From an uncultured Lachnospiraceae bacterium (GTDB taxonomy: Bacteria > Bacillota > Clostridia > Lachnospirales > Lachnospiraceae): DNA of 64,000 nucleotides. Positions 26,907-36,557 of the stretch are shown piece after piece; the first letter of the stretch is position 1, and the number at the start of each line of letters is the position of its first letter. The translations under genes were made by a program, and so were the position numbers. A model generated the notes under the pieces. That model was not told the origin of the DNA. It saw nothing but the letters and a program-made list of their open reading frames with translations, and searched no databases. The stretch spans positions 62,001 to 126,000 of the forward strand of contig CANOCU010000002.1 in the NCBI GenBank assembly GCA_947564645.1, read 5' to 3'.

Positions 26907-28481
26907 ATGGGATTTTATTTAAACCCGAGAAACGGAGGATTCCGGGAATCCGTGCGCTCGGAGATCTATGTAGATAAAACAGGATTGCTTGTTCATACGA
27001 ACGGGCTTATCAATACAAAACAGAAGTTTATGTGTATCAGCAGGCCGAGGCGCTTTGGCAAATCAATGGCGCTTGAAATGCTTGCCGCCTATTACAGCCG
27101 CGGGTGTGATTCCGCAGAGTTGTTTGCGGGATTGCAGATCGCGAAGGATTCGGCTTATCGGGAGTATCTGAACCGGTATGATGTGATACAGCTGAATATG
27201 CAGCAGTTTCTGATCGAGGCACAACCCGGGAAACTGACGGAGTATCTGACAGAAGAGGTACTGCGCGAACTGAAGAGAGAGTACGGCGAGATATTAACCA
27301 GACAGAATATAGGACTTGCCGCCGCACTGCGGGACATATTCGTGGAGACGGACAGGCAGTTTGTGTTCCTGATCGATGAATGGGACTGTGTGATGCGTGA
27401 AAGGCAGGAGGCTGAGGGGTTACAGAAGCAGTATCTGGATTTCCTGCGGAATTTGCTGAAGGATCAGCCCTATGTGGCGCTGGCCTATGTGACGGGGATC
27501 CTGCCGGTTAAGAAGTACGGCGAGCATTCGGCTCTTAATATGTTCTGGGAGTATTCGATGACGGATCAGAAGGCGCTTGAAGAGTATACCGGTTTTACGG
27601 AAAATGAGGTAAAGGCACTGTGCGAACGGTTTCAGATGGATTTCGATGAGACGAGCAGCTGGTATGACGGATACAGCTTCACGAAGTTTCAGCATATTTA
27701 CAATCCGCGTTCTGTGGTGGAGGCGATGAGCAACCGTAAGTTTTCCAATTACTGGGTTTCCACGGAGGTGTATGATGCGCTGAAGATCTATATGGATATG
27801 GATTTTCAGGGGCTTCGTGAGGATATCGTACAGCTGCTTGGCGGCGGGCGTGTCCGGGTGAACACGCGCAGTTTCCGGAATGATATGCGCAACCTGGATT
27901 CGAAGGATGACGTGCTGACCCTTCTGATCCACCTGGGGTATCTCGCCTACGATTCCGAGCGGAAGGAGGCGTTTATCCCCAATAAGGAGATCATTGAGGA
28001 ATTTGAGAATGCCATGAGTACAGGCGGCTGGGCGGAGGTCATGAGCGTTCTTGGAGCATCTGAGCAGCTGCTGGAAGATACGCTGGCAGGACGGGAGGAC
28101 AGTGTGGCCAGGGGACTTGACAGGGCACATACGGAGGTTTCTTCCATCCTGACTTACAATGACGAGAATTCGCTTGCCTGTGCTATCGGTCTGGCGTATT
28201 ACAGCGCGAGGAAGGATTACCGGCTGATCAGAGAACTGCCTGCGGGCAAAGGCTTTGCGGATATTGTATTCCTGCCTCTGCCGCACACAGAGAAACCGGC
28301 GCTGCTGGTGGAACTGAAATATAAGAAAGATGCCCGGGCGGCAATACAGCAGATCAAGGACAGACAGTATGTACAGGCGCTCGCGCAGTATGCGGGGGAG
28401 ATCCTGCTTGTGGGGATCGGCTATGATAAGAATAACGTCGATAAGCCCCACAGCTGCGTGATAGAGCGATGGAGCAATTAG
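26907..28481 (+). CDS. AAA ATPase with C-terminal PD-(D/E)XK nuclease domain
   Basis: A 524-residue protein of the AAA-ATPase-like plus PD-(D/E)XK type (DUF1703 group). The N-terminal segment YVDKTGLL and Walker A SRPRRFGKSMALEML are typical, as is Walker B FVFLIDEWDC. The C-terminal domain has GFADIVFLP and ALLVELKYKK, which give the D...E-x-K nuclease-fold signature. ATG 26907 follows GGAGGAGGT. These proteins are very abundant in gut Firmicutes and Bacteroidetes, often near mobile DNA, but their role is unproven. It converges with the MATE gene; the stop codons overlap. Confidence 0.85.
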   Translation: MGFYLNPRNGGFRESVRSEIYVDKTGLLVHTNGLINTKQKFMCISRPRRFGKSMALEMLAAYYSRGCDSAELFAGLQIAKDSAYREYLNRYDVIQLNMQQFLIEAQPGKLTEYLTEEVLRELKREYGEILTRQNIGLAAALRDIFVETDRQFVFLIDEWDCVMRERQEAEGLQKQYLDFLRNLLKDQPYVALAYVTGILPVKKYGEHSALNMFWEYSMTDQKALEEYTGFTENEVKALCERFQMDFDETSSWYDGYSFTKFQHIYNPRSVVEAMSNRKFSNYWVSTEVYDALKIYMDMDFQGLREDIVQLLGGGRVRVNTRSFRNDMRNLDSKDDVLTLLIHLGYLAYDSERKEAFIPNKEIIEEFENAMSTGGWAEVMSVLGASEQLLEDTLAGREDSVARGLDRAHTEVSSILTYNDENSLACAIGLAYYSARKDYRLIRELPAGKGFADIVFLPLPHTEKPALLVELKYKKDARAAIQQIKDRQYVQALAQYAGEILLVGIGYDKNNVDKPHSCVIERWSN

Positions 28482-29866
28482 TCTCCTGTTCTGTTCCAGT
28501 AACCCTTTTTATAGAAAAGAAGGGAGAGCACCGTCCCCAGGCACCAGCCGATGGGCCAGGATAACCAGATACCGGTAGCGGAGCGCATGGCGGCGGAGAG
28601 CACGAAGGCCAGGGCCACTCTTAAGATCAGATCGGTAAAGGTGGCGGCCATAAACTGCTTCATCGCACCGGCGCCCCGCAGGACGCCGTCGGAGATCAGC
28701 TTGGCGGCGATCACCAGGTAGAAGGGGGATACGATCCACAGGAACTGTTGTCCGGTCTGCAGGGCCTTGACGGAAGACTGGTCCATGAAGAGCAGGAGCA
28801 GATACTTTCCAAGGCATAAGTAGAGCAGACAGAGGGGGATGCAGAGCGTCCATACCAGTTTCAGCCCTGCACGGAATCCCTCCTTCACCCGGGCATAGGT
28901 CTTCGCACCGATGTTCTGGGCGGAGAAATTGGACATACCGTTGCCGATGGTGGTAAAAGAGGTGATGACCAGATTGTTCAGTTTGATGGCCGCGGAATAG
29001 CCTGCGGCCGTGCTAACACCGAAGCTGTTGATGCATCCCTGCACCAGAATATTGCCGATGGAGATAAAAGACTGCTGCAGGACGCTGGGAATGGCGATGG
29101 TCAGGATTTTTTGCAGCAGATCCCAGGAAAAAACTGTAGTCTTTGTTACTTTAGCATTTGTGGCTGGCAACTCGATCTTTGCCAGCCTTTTTAAGACTAA
29201 GAGTACAGAGAAGATGCAGCTGATGCCCTGGCAGAGGAAAGTCGCCCATGCCACGCCGGCAATGCCCATCTGCAGCGTTACGACAAAGAGGATATCCACC
29301 ATGATGTTTGTCGTGGAGGAGAAGGCCAGGAACAGAAAGGGCGTCTTCGAGTCTCCCAGCGCGGAGAAAATGCCGGTGGCGATATTATAGAAGAGCAGAA
29401 AGGGCAGCCCCAGTATGTAGATGTCCAGATAGAGGGCAGAGTCTGCCAGGATGGCTTCCTGTGTCTTCATCAGCCGCAGCAGGACGTCGCAGGATAGGAA
29501 TCCGGCAAGCATCAGCGTCACGCAGAGTACGGCGCTGGCGATCAGAGTGGTGTAGACGGCGGTTTTCATCCGGGCGTAATCTTTGGCGCCGAACAGCTGG
29601 GAGACAATGACGGAGCAGCCCATATTGCAGCCGAAGGCAAAGGCGATGAAGATCAGGGTGATATTGTAGCTGTTGCCGACGGCGGCTAGGGCGTTCTCAC
29701 CGATAAACTTGCCGGCCACAAGAGAGTCGGCGATGTTATAGAGCTGTTGGAAGATGATGCTTCCGAACATGGGCAGGCAGAAGGCCCAGAGGACTTTCTG
29801 CGGATTTCCTTTGGTCAGGTCTTTGGTCAGGTCTTTGGTCAGGTCTTTGGTTGGTTCCTTATTCAT
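28478..29866 (-). CDS. MATE-family multidrug/toxin efflux transporter
   Basis: A 462-residue polytopic exporter with about 12 helices. MATE-typical segments are visible: LWAFCLPMFGSIIFQQLYNIADSLVAGKFIGENALAAVG near the N-terminus, and AQNIGAKTYARVKEGF in the middle. It should exchange Na+ or H+ for a drug or metabolite. The start at ATG 29866 is chosen because the protein then begins just before the first helix; an upstream ATG at 29938 is possible. The N-terminus contains a TKDL repeat encoded by a 12-bp tandem repeat. Its end overlaps the convergent AAA ATPase gene by 4 bp. Confidence 0.9.
   Translation of the reverse strand: MNKEPTKDLTKDLTKDLTKGNPQKVLWAFCLPMFGSIIFQQLYNIADSLVAGKFIGENALAAVGNSYNITLIFIAFAFGCNMGCSVIVSQLFGAKDYARMKTAVYTTLIASAVLCVTLMLAGFLSCDVLLRLMKTQEAILADSALYLDIYILGLPFLLFYNIATGIFSALGDSKTPFLFLAFSSTTNIMVDILFVVTLQMGIAGVAWATFLCQGISCIFSVLLVLKRLAKIELPATNAKVTKTTVFSWDLLQKILTIAIPSVLQQSFISIGNILVQGCINSFGVSTAAGYSAAIKLNNLVITSFTTIGNGMSNFSAQNIGAKTYARVKEGFRAGLKLVWTLCIPLCLLYLCLGKYLLLLFMDQSSVKALQTGQQFLWIVSPFYLVIAAKLISDGVLRGAGAMKQFMAATFTDLILRVALAFVLSAAMRSATGIWLSWPIGWCLGTVLSLLFYKKGYWNRTGD
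29809..29856 (-). repeat. 12-bp tandem repeat in the MATE N-terminus
   Basis: Three exact copies of CTTTGGTCAGGT (29809-29820, 29821-29832, 29833-29844) and one degenerate copy (29845-29856) encode the TKDL repeats in the cytoplasmic N-terminus. Copy-number change would keep the frame. Confidence 0.85.
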
Positions 29867-30027
29867 GGTCAGGTTCGTTCCTTTCGTAATAGCAGGTCGG
29901 CATGTGCTTTTCCCGTACCTTTTTATCGTTGACGACATTGTATTATAATCCCATTTGAGAAATATGAAAAGAGTATTGATCTTATAAAATACATAGGCTG
30001 ATCTCAAAAATGGATAAAAATCATTTT

Positions 30028-30070
30028 AAAATGACTTTTTCTTGAAAAAAAGTCATTTTGAAGTTATAAT
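30028..30070 (+). promoter_or_regulatory. Promoter overlapped by a 13-bp inverted repeat
   Basis: TTGAAA (30042-30047), 17 bp, TATAAT (30065-30070) forms a good plus-strand promoter for the ATPase at 30150. A 13-bp perfect inverted repeat, AAAATGACTTTTT (30028-30040) and its complement (30047-30059), begins upstream of the -35 and ends within the spacer. This could be an operator or a promoter-proximal hairpin. The MATE gene is divergent on the other side. Confidence 0.7.
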
Positions 30071-30149
30071 ATGAATGAAATAAATCTTATAAAGCGATTT
30101 GCTGATAAGGGCAGCGATCGCGGTAAAGAAGAGAACAGGGAGCAGGCCG

Positions 30150-31448
30150 ATGGAGAGAAATATCATGCAGGAACTGGCGGCATGGAAGGATATGGGGAAG
30201 AGCAGGATGCCGCTTTTGTTATATGGAGTCAGACAGGTAGGTAAGACCTATATTCTGCGGGAGTTTGGCGACCGGTATTTTAAGAACAGTGTCTATATCA
30301 ACTTTGAACGTATGCAGGTGGCGGCGGATTTTTTTCAGGGGGAGCTGTCGCCCGACAGGATCGTGCGCCTGTTAGAGGAATATTTCGGACAGAAGATCGT
30401 TCCGGAGGAAACGCTTCTGATCTTCGACGAGATCCAGGCGTGCGAGAGGGCATTGACGTCCTTAAAGTATTTCTGTGAGGAAGCGCCGGAGTATCCTGTG
30501 GTGACGGCGGGCAGTCTTCTTGGAGTTGCGATCAACAGGGAAGCATGGTCCTTTCCGGTCGGCAAGGTGATCATGAAGACGCTGTATCCGCTGCGGTTTG
30601 ACGAGTTTCTGCAGGCAATGGGACAAAGGCACCTGGTCAGCCTGATTCGGGAGCATTACGACAGTATGGAAGAAATGCCGGATGCGCTGCATCGGGAGAT
30701 TCTGTATTGGTATGACAGATATCTGTTCATCGGCGGCATGCCGGCAGCCATCAATCAGTACCGGGAGAGGGAGTCGTTAATCAATGTGCCGGAGGTGCAG
30801 AGTCTGATCTTAAATGCATATACTGCGGATATGGCGAAGTACACCGTCGACAGTGAGAGCACGAAGATCAGGAATGCCTTTGGGTCTATGCCGGCACAGC
30901 TGGCAAAGGAGAATAAGAAGTTTCAGTATAAACTGATCCGGAAGGGTGCCACGGCCGGGCTGTTTGGAGATTCCATCGCATGGCTTGTCTTCTCGGGTGT
31001 GGTGCTTTCCTGCGAGAGAGTTACCAGGGCTCAACTGCCGCTGATCGCATTTCGGGATATTTCCGCCTTCAAACTTTATATGGCGGATGTGGGGCTTCTG
31101 TCTGCCTTTACCGGAATCATGCCGGAGAATATCATAAGAAATGAATTGTCGGAGATTTACAGGGGAGCATTGACGGAAAACTATGTGGCGCAGACTTTGA
31201 AAGCGGGCGGGTACGATCTTTATTACTGGACCTTGGACGCGCCGGCGGCAGAGGTGGACTTTGTGATCCAGAAGGAAGGGCGGATCCTGCCGGTGGAGGT
31301 GAAATCGGGAGAGCATGTGAAGTCCAGAAGCTTAAAGCATTTTCAGAAGACTGCGGCGTCGGAGAAGATGATCCGTCTGTCAAGAAAGAATTTTGGCAGG
31401 GAGGAAGGGATATTGGCGGTGCCTTTGTATGCGGCGTTCTGTCTTTAA
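30150..31448 (+). CDS. ATPase with DUF4143 domain
   Basis: A 432-residue AAA_14/DUF4143 protein. Walker A is LLLYGVRQVGKTYILREFG and Walker B TLLIFDEIQAC; arginine-sensor-type residues follow in TAGSLLGVAI. The C-terminal DUF4143 part ends with AEVDFVIQKEGRILPVEVKSGEH, a PD-(D/E)XK-like D...E-x-K signature. ATG 30150 is preferred because conserved sequence begins there. The family is widespread in anaerobes, with no assigned function. A consensus promoter with an inverted repeat precedes it. It is followed by the valS T-box region. Confidence 0.85.
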   Translation: MERNIMQELAAWKDMGKSRMPLLLYGVRQVGKTYILREFGDRYFKNSVYINFERMQVAADFFQGELSPDRIVRLLEEYFGQKIVPEETLLIFDEIQACERALTSLKYFCEEAPEYPVVTAGSLLGVAINREAWSFPVGKVIMKTLYPLRFDEFLQAMGQRHLVSLIREHYDSMEEMPDALHREILYWYDRYLFIGGMPAAINQYRERESLINVPEVQSLILNAYTADMAKYTVDSESTKIRNAFGSMPAQLAKENKKFQYKLIRKGATAGLFGDSIAWLVFSGVVLSCERVTRAQLPLIAFRDISAFKLYMADVGLLSAFTGIMPENIIRNELSEIYRGALTENYVAQTLKAGGYDLYYWTLDAPAAEVDFVIQKEGRILPVEVKSGEHVKSRSLKHFQKTAASEKMIRLSRKNFGREEGILAVPLYAAFCL

Positions 31449-31499
31449 ATGATATGGGCAAAACCCGGCCGTATTATGAGGCAAAATGCAGACAGGTAC

Positions 31500-31898
31500 T
31501 TGACAACGAAAGGCTGTCTGCTTTATAGTAGTTTTCAGAACTTACGGATCAACAGAAATATTTTACAGGTGATGATGAAGAGGAGTACACGTTTGACCGC
31601 CGCCAGAGAGAGCAGCCACAGGCTGGAAGGCTGCTTCGGAGAGGGATCGTGGAAGGTAGCTTCGGAACCGGAATATGGAACGGCAGATGCCTGGCGAAGT
31701 GTGCTGGCGGCTTAGTAGATGTTCCCGCCCGATCCCCGTTACCGGATCAGATTTAGACAGGTGTCTTATCGTATGCGACATGACAGATTTCTGATATCGT
31801 TCACGATAGATATCCAAAGAATCGGTGAGCGAGAAACTAAGGTGGTACCGCGCATGATGCGCCCTTTGCTGTGACAGGATCAGCAGAGGGCTTTTTTT
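31500..31898 (+). promoter_or_regulatory. Promoter and valine T-box leader of valS
   Basis: A promoter, TTGACA (31500-31505), 18 bp, TATAGT (31524-31529), precedes a leader of about 360 nt. AGGTGGTACCGCG (31840-31852) is the T-box core that pairs with the tRNA acceptor end. GCCCTTTGCTG (31861-31871) with CAGCAGAGGGC (31881-31891) and seven T is the terminator. The CCGTTA segment near 31735 is also typical. Uncharged tRNA-Val should stabilise the antiterminator and switch on valS. The specifier codon was not assigned with confidence. Confidence 0.92.
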
Positions 31899-31905
31899 AT
31901 GCACA

Positions 31906-31983
31906 GACCCGTGCAGATGAATATGCCGCTGATGCGGCGCACGGGTCGCGCGCGAGCAGTGGAAAAGAGAATTTCCCTGCTCG
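31906..31983 (+). other. Two hairpins between T-box terminator and valS
   Basis: GACCCGTGC (31906-31914) pairs with GCACGGGTC (31939-31947), enclosing GCCGC/GCGGC. A second hairpin pairs CGAGCAG near 31953 with CTGCTCG ending near 31983. Neither has a U-run. The 190 nt from terminator to valS start holds no gene that I can support; the structures may affect mRNA stability. Confidence 0.5.
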
Positions 31984-32086
31984 ATCGCACAGACCAATAT
32001 AGAAATTGGCTGCTGACGCCAGGCACAGATCGCGCGGAACGAAGCGGGTTAAGAACAAAGAAACAGATTATACAGGAGGACATGAC

Positions 32087-34780
32087 ATGAGCAAAGAACT
32101 GGCGAAGACCTACGACCCGAAGGGGTTGGAAGACAGACTGTATCAGAAATGGATGGATAAGAAATATTTCCATGCCGAGGTGGACGAGACGAAGAAACCT
32201 TTCACCATCGTGATTCCGCCGCCGAATATCACAGGGCAGCTGCATATGGGACATGCGCTTGACAATACCATGCAGGATATCCTGATCCGTTATAAGAGGA
32301 TGCAGGGATACAATGCGCTCTGGCAGCCGGGCACCGACCATGCCTCCATCGCCACAGAGGTGCGGATCATCGAGAAGCTGAAGGAGGAGGGCACCAGCAA
32401 GGAAGAACTGGGGCGGGAAGGATTCTTAAAGCGCGCCTGGGAATGGAAGAAGGAGTACGGCGGGCGGATCATCGGCCAGCTGAAGAAGCTGGGGTCTTCC
32501 TGCGACTGGGACAGAGAGCGTTTTACCATGGACGAGGGCTGCAACAAGGCGGTCACCGAAGTGTTCTGCAAGATGCATGAGAAAGGGTGGATCTACAAGG
32601 GCAGCAGGATCATCAACTGGTGTCCGGTATGTAATACGTCCATTTCCGACGCGGAGGTGGAGTATGAGGAGCAGGCAGGCCATTTCTGGCATATCAAGTA
32701 TCCGCTAGTGGACGAGAACGGCGCGCCCAGCAAGACGGAGTTCTTAGAGTTTGCGACCACCCGCCCGGAGACGATGCTTGGCGATACCGCGGTGGCGGTG
32801 AACCCGAAGGATGAGAGATATACTGATCTGAAAGGCAGAATGGTATGGCTGCCGATCGTCAACAAAGCGATTCCGGTGGTGGAAGACGAGTATGTGGACA
32901 TGGAGTTCGGTACGGGTGTGGTAAAGATCACGCCGGCCCACGACCCCAACGATTTCGAGGTGGGCAGACGCCATAACCTGCCGGAAGTCAATATTCTCAA
33001 CGACGACGCTACCATCAATGCAAACGGCGGCAAATATGAGGGACTGGACCGCTATGAGGCGAGAAAGCAGATCGTGAAGGAACTGGAAGCGGAAGGACTG
33101 CTTGTGAAGATCGAGGACTATGCGCATAACGTAGGAACCCACGACCGCTGTAAGACCACCATCGAGCCGATGATCAAGAAGCAGTGGTTCGTGAAGATGG
33201 ACGAACTGATCCGCCCTGCGGTGGAGGCGGTAAAGAGCGGCGAGATCAGGCTGATCCCCGAGCGCATGGAGAAGACGTATTTCAACTGGACGGACAATAT
33301 CCGTGACTGGTGTATCAGCCGTCAGCTCTGGTGGGGACACCGGATCCCGGCTTACTACTGCGACGCGTGCGGCGAGATCGTGGTGGCAGGGCAGATGCCG
33401 GAGAAGTGCCCGCAGTGCGGCGGCACGCATTTTACCCAGGATCCGGATACGCTGGATACATGGTTCTCTTCCGCATTGTGGCCTTTCTCCACGCTGGGAT
33501 GGCCCGAGATGACGGAAGATCTGAACTATTTCTATCCGACGGACGTATTGGTGACGGGGTATGATATTATATTCTTCTGGGTGATCCGGATGATCTTCTC
33601 CGGCTATGAACAGATGGGAGAGAAGCCCTTTAAGACCGTGCTGTTCCACGGACTGGTACGGGATTCCCAGGGCCGTAAGATGAGCAAGTCTTTGGGTAAC
33701 GGCATCGATCCGCTGGAGATCATCGACAAGTACGGTGCGGATGCACTGCGGCTGACACTGATCACGGGCAATGCGCCTGGCAACGACATGCGTTTCTACT
33801 ATGAGAGAGTGGAGGCCAGCCGGAACTTCGCCAATAAAGTGTGGAATGCTTCCCGCTTTATCATGATGAACATGGAGCAGGCTAAGGAGAAGACGGGCAG
33901 ACGCGGCTGGGAAGTATCCTTTGATGAGATCAGTAAGACGCTTGAGCCTGCCGATAAATGGATCCTGTCCAAACTGAATACTTTGGTAAAGGATGTGACG
34001 GATAATATCGATCATTTCGAACTGGGGATCGCGGTACAGAAGGTGTATGACTTTATCTGGGATGAGTTCTGCGACTGGTATATCGAGATGGTGAAACCCC
34101 GTCTGTATCAGAGAGAAGCGGATGGGACGAAAGACGCTGCGCTGTGGACATTAAAGCAGGTGCTGATCGATGCGCTGAAGCTGCTGCATCCGTATATGCC
34201 TTTTATCACGGAGGAGATCTTCTGCACGATCCAGAGTGAGGAAGAGTCCATTATGATCTCTGACTGGCCGGTTTATGCAGCAAAGAAGGCATATCCGACC
34301 GAGGAGCAGGCTATCGAACTGATCAAGGAAGCGGTCCGCGGGATCCGCAATATCCGCACGCAGATGAATGTGGCGCCCGGCAGGAAGGCGGCAATGTTTA
34401 TCGTCAGCGAGACGGAGTCTGTCAGGAATGTCTTCGAGGAAGGCAGGCTGTTCTTTGCAGCGCTTGCGGGCGCTTCCGAGGTGACGGTACAGGCGGACAG
34501 GAGCGGGATCGCACCGGATGCGGTGTCGGTGGTGATTCCGAATGCAGCAGTGTATATTCCGTTTGCGGAGCTTGTGGATATCGGACAGGAGATCGAACGG
34601 CTTGCGAAAGAGGAGAAGAGGCTGCAGGGCGAACTTGCCCGGGTAAACGGTATGCTTGGCAATGAGAAGTTTATGGCCAAGGCGCCGGAGGCGAAGGTTG
34701 CGGAGGAGCGCGCGAAGCTGGGGAAATATACGCAGATGCTCTCGCAGGTGCAGGAGAGGCTTTCGCAGCTGCGCAAATAA
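32087..34780 (+). CDS. valS: Valyl-tRNA synthetase
   Basis: An 897-residue class I aminoacyl-tRNA synthetase charging tRNA-Val. HIGH motif: [20 protein letters not shown] motif: [10 protein letters not shown]. The editing (CP1) domain includes [17 protein letters not shown]. Zinc-type cysteines are in CDACGE and CPQCGG. The anticodon-binding domain starts near 650, and the C-terminal coiled coil ([19 protein letters not shown]) is typical of ValRS. ATG 32087 follows ACAGGAGGA. It is controlled by the T-box leader upstream. Full length and intact. Confidence 0.98.
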   Translation: MSKELAKTYDPKGLEDRLYQKWMDKKYFHAEVDETKKPFTIVIPPPNITGQLHMGHALDNTMQDILIRYKRMQGYNALWQPGTDHASIATEVRIIEKLKEEGTSKEELGREGFLKRAWEWKKEYGGRIIGQLKKLGSSCDWDRERFTMDEGCNKAVTEVFCKMHEKGWIYKGSRIINWCPVCNTSISDAEVEYEEQAGHFWHIKYPLVDENGAPSKTEFLEFATTRPETMLGDTAVAVNPKDERYTDLKGRMVWLPIVNKAIPVVEDEYVDMEFGTGVVKITPAHDPNDFEVGRRHNLPEVNILNDDATINANGGKYEGLDRYEARKQIVKELEAEGLLVKIEDYAHNVGTHDRCKTTIEPMIKKQWFVKMDELIRPAVEAVKSGEIRLIPERMEKTYFNWTDNIRDWCISRQLWWGHRIPAYYCDACGEIVVAGQMPEKCPQCGGTHFTQDPDTLDTWFSSALWPFSTLGWPEMTEDLNYFYPTDVLVTGYDIIFFWVIRMIFSGYEQMGEKPFKTVLFHGLVRDSQGRKMSKSLGNGIDPLEIIDKYGADALRLTLITGNAPGNDMRFYYERVEASRNFANKVWNASRFIMMNMEQAKEKTGRRGWEVSFDEISKTLEPADKWILSKLNTLVKDVTDNIDHFELGIAVQKVYDFIWDEFCDWYIEMVKPRLYQREADGTKDAALWTLKQVLIDALKLLHPYMPFITEEIFCTIQSEEESIMISDWPVYAAKKAYPTEEQAIELIKEAVRGIRNIRTQMNVAPGRKAAMFIVSETESVRNVFEEGRLFFAALAGASEVTVQADRSGIAPDAVSVVIPNAAVYIPFAELVDIGQEIERLAKEEKRLQGELARVNGMLGNEKFMAKAPEAKVAEERAKLGKYTQMLSQVQERLSQLRK

Positions 34781-34928
34781 GGACTGGTAAAGCGCACGGA
34801 TTTGGTGTAAAGTGGAGGTAAGATCATCACAGGATTATGTGAAAGACGATCCGGAGAGCGGGGAAGCGCGCAGGTGTGCTGCGGCTTCCCTGACGGTGAA
34901 AGAGTCAGGAGAAGGTGAGGGTAAACGC

Positions 34929-36431
34929 GTGGGTGAGATAGAATTTTCCCGGGAACAGATGAATAAGCTCAAGGGCGCCATGGTGTGGGGAGACGAAGGA
35001 GAGAGCGTTTCGGCGGAGGTTAAGAAGAAGGATTTCGGTTGGGATCCCTGTGGCACAAACCTGGCCAGAGGAACGAGGCTTCGGGTGGAAAAGGACGGCA
35101 TGACGGCATGGCTCTATCTTGCCCCGCCGGATGAGGGGCAGGTCTATACGAAAGAAGAGCTGTATACGTACCTGCAGCGCAACGGTGTGACGGAGGGGTA
35201 CCATAGTTCCAATCTGTCGGCGATGATCAAGAAGAGTGTTTATGAGAGAGAGATTCTGGTGGCGAAGGGGAAGGAAGTCCAGAAAGGTGAGGATGGCTGG
35301 TTCGAGTATCTTTTCACGCCGGAGGAGTATGCGGTTCCGAAGATCCGGGAAGACGGTACGGTCGATTATACGAGCATGAGTGCGCTTCACAATGTGCACA
35401 GCGGTGAGAAGGTTGCGGTCTATCATCATGCCAAACCGGGAGCAGACGGTTATACCGTGCGCGGCGTGGAAGTAAAGGCGAAGCCGCCCAAGGAGCTGCC
35501 GCCGCTTAGGGGCAAGGGTGTGGAGCGCATCGGTGACGAATATTTTGCGCAGACAGACGGTAAGATCGAGGCGAAGAACGGTAAGATCGATATTCAGAAG
35601 GTGCATGAGCTGGCAGGCGATGTGACGCTGATCGTTGGCAGAGTGGAGTTTTTCGGTGATGTGGTCATTAACGGAAATGTGGAAAACGGTGTTGTCATTC
35701 GCGCCGGGCGTAACATCGAGATTCACGGCACGGCGGGCAGTGCGACGTTGATCGCGGGCGGCGACGTGATCATCAGCCGCGGCATCCAGGGCGGTGGCAG
35801 TATCTCGGCCAAGGGCAGTGTGTTCGCCGATTTTATTGAGAATACGACGGTGGTGGCCGGCGGCACCGTATTGTCGAATACGATCCTGAACGCCAATATA
35901 TCCGCAGAGGAGAAAGTGATCACGACCGGCAAGAAGGGAGCGGTCATTGGCGGCTATGTACATGGATTCCAGGGGATAGAAGCGATGACGGCAGGCAGTG
36001 ATGCGGAGGTCAAGACCGTCCTGCACAGCGGATACGAGACGAAGGATTATGAACGTCTTCTGGAAATACGGCGTAAAGAAAGTGAGATCAAGGAAAAACT
36101 GTCGGAACTGGTGGACAATATGACGGATGCGCTGCGTGAAAAGCGTATGGGAAGTACCGGAATGTCCATGGCCGCGGAGCTTCGGCTCGCGGAACGGGAC
36201 AGAATGAAAGATCATTATTTCGAAGAACTGGATAAGATCAACAGGGAAAGAGAAACGCTGGAAGAGATTATGGAAGCAAGCCAGGGCGCGTATGTCAAGG
36301 TAGACGGCAATATATACCGCAACGTGGTTATCTGCGTCAATATTGAACAGCTGATGCTGAACAGAAATACCGGGTTTATGATGTATACTGCGGATAATGG
36401 TGTACTGGAAGGAAACGTTATCATACACTGA
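34929..36431 (+). CDS. FapA-family (DUF342) protein
   Basis: A predicted cytosolic protein of about 500 residues, similar to the DUF342/FapA family. A central beta-helix-like region is rich in short hydrophobic-glycine strands (DVVINGNVENGVVIRAGRNI and following). A C-terminal coiled-coil (about residues 365-460) precedes a final small beta domain. The family includes Vibrio FapA, linked to flagellar assembly, but no flagellar gene is nearby. GTG 34929 is chosen because GGTGAGG lies just upstream; the frame extends to a GTG at 34812. It lies 150 bp downstream of valS. Confidence 0.75.
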   Translation: MGEIEFSREQMNKLKGAMVWGDEGESVSAEVKKKDFGWDPCGTNLARGTRLRVEKDGMTAWLYLAPPDEGQVYTKEELYTYLQRNGVTEGYHSSNLSAMIKKSVYEREILVAKGKEVQKGEDGWFEYLFTPEEYAVPKIREDGTVDYTSMSALHNVHSGEKVAVYHHAKPGADGYTVRGVEVKAKPPKELPPLRGKGVERIGDEYFAQTDGKIEAKNGKIDIQKVHELAGDVTLIVGRVEFFGDVVINGNVENGVVIRAGRNIEIHGTAGSATLIAGGDVIISRGIQGGGSISAKGSVFADFIENTTVVAGGTVLSNTILNANISAEEKVITTGKKGAVIGGYVHGFQGIEAMTAGSDAEVKTVLHSGYETKDYERLLEIRRKESEIKEKLSELVDNMTDALREKRMGSTGMSMAAELRLAERDRMKDHYFEELDKINRERETLEEIMEASQGAYVKVDGNIYRNVVICVNIEQLMLNRNTGFMMYTADNGVLEGNVIIH

Positions 36432-36557
36432 TAGTCCTGGAGCGTCAGGATACTGTGCGATGTGAGGAAGTGTAAGTCTGCAAGGAAACCTGCATCATGC
36501 ATAACCTGCCGCTTGGCAGGCCGCATGAAAAGAAGAATACCATATGGAGGTGCAGGG

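Noticed and set aside
31899..32090. 63-codon open frame between T-box and valS
   Set aside because: No ribosome binding site, arginine-rich composition and dense RNA structure indicate leader sequence, not a gene.
34905..36428. 507-codon antisense open frame opposite the FapA-family gene
   Set aside because: High GC third positions create long antisense frames here; no motifs or ribosome binding site.
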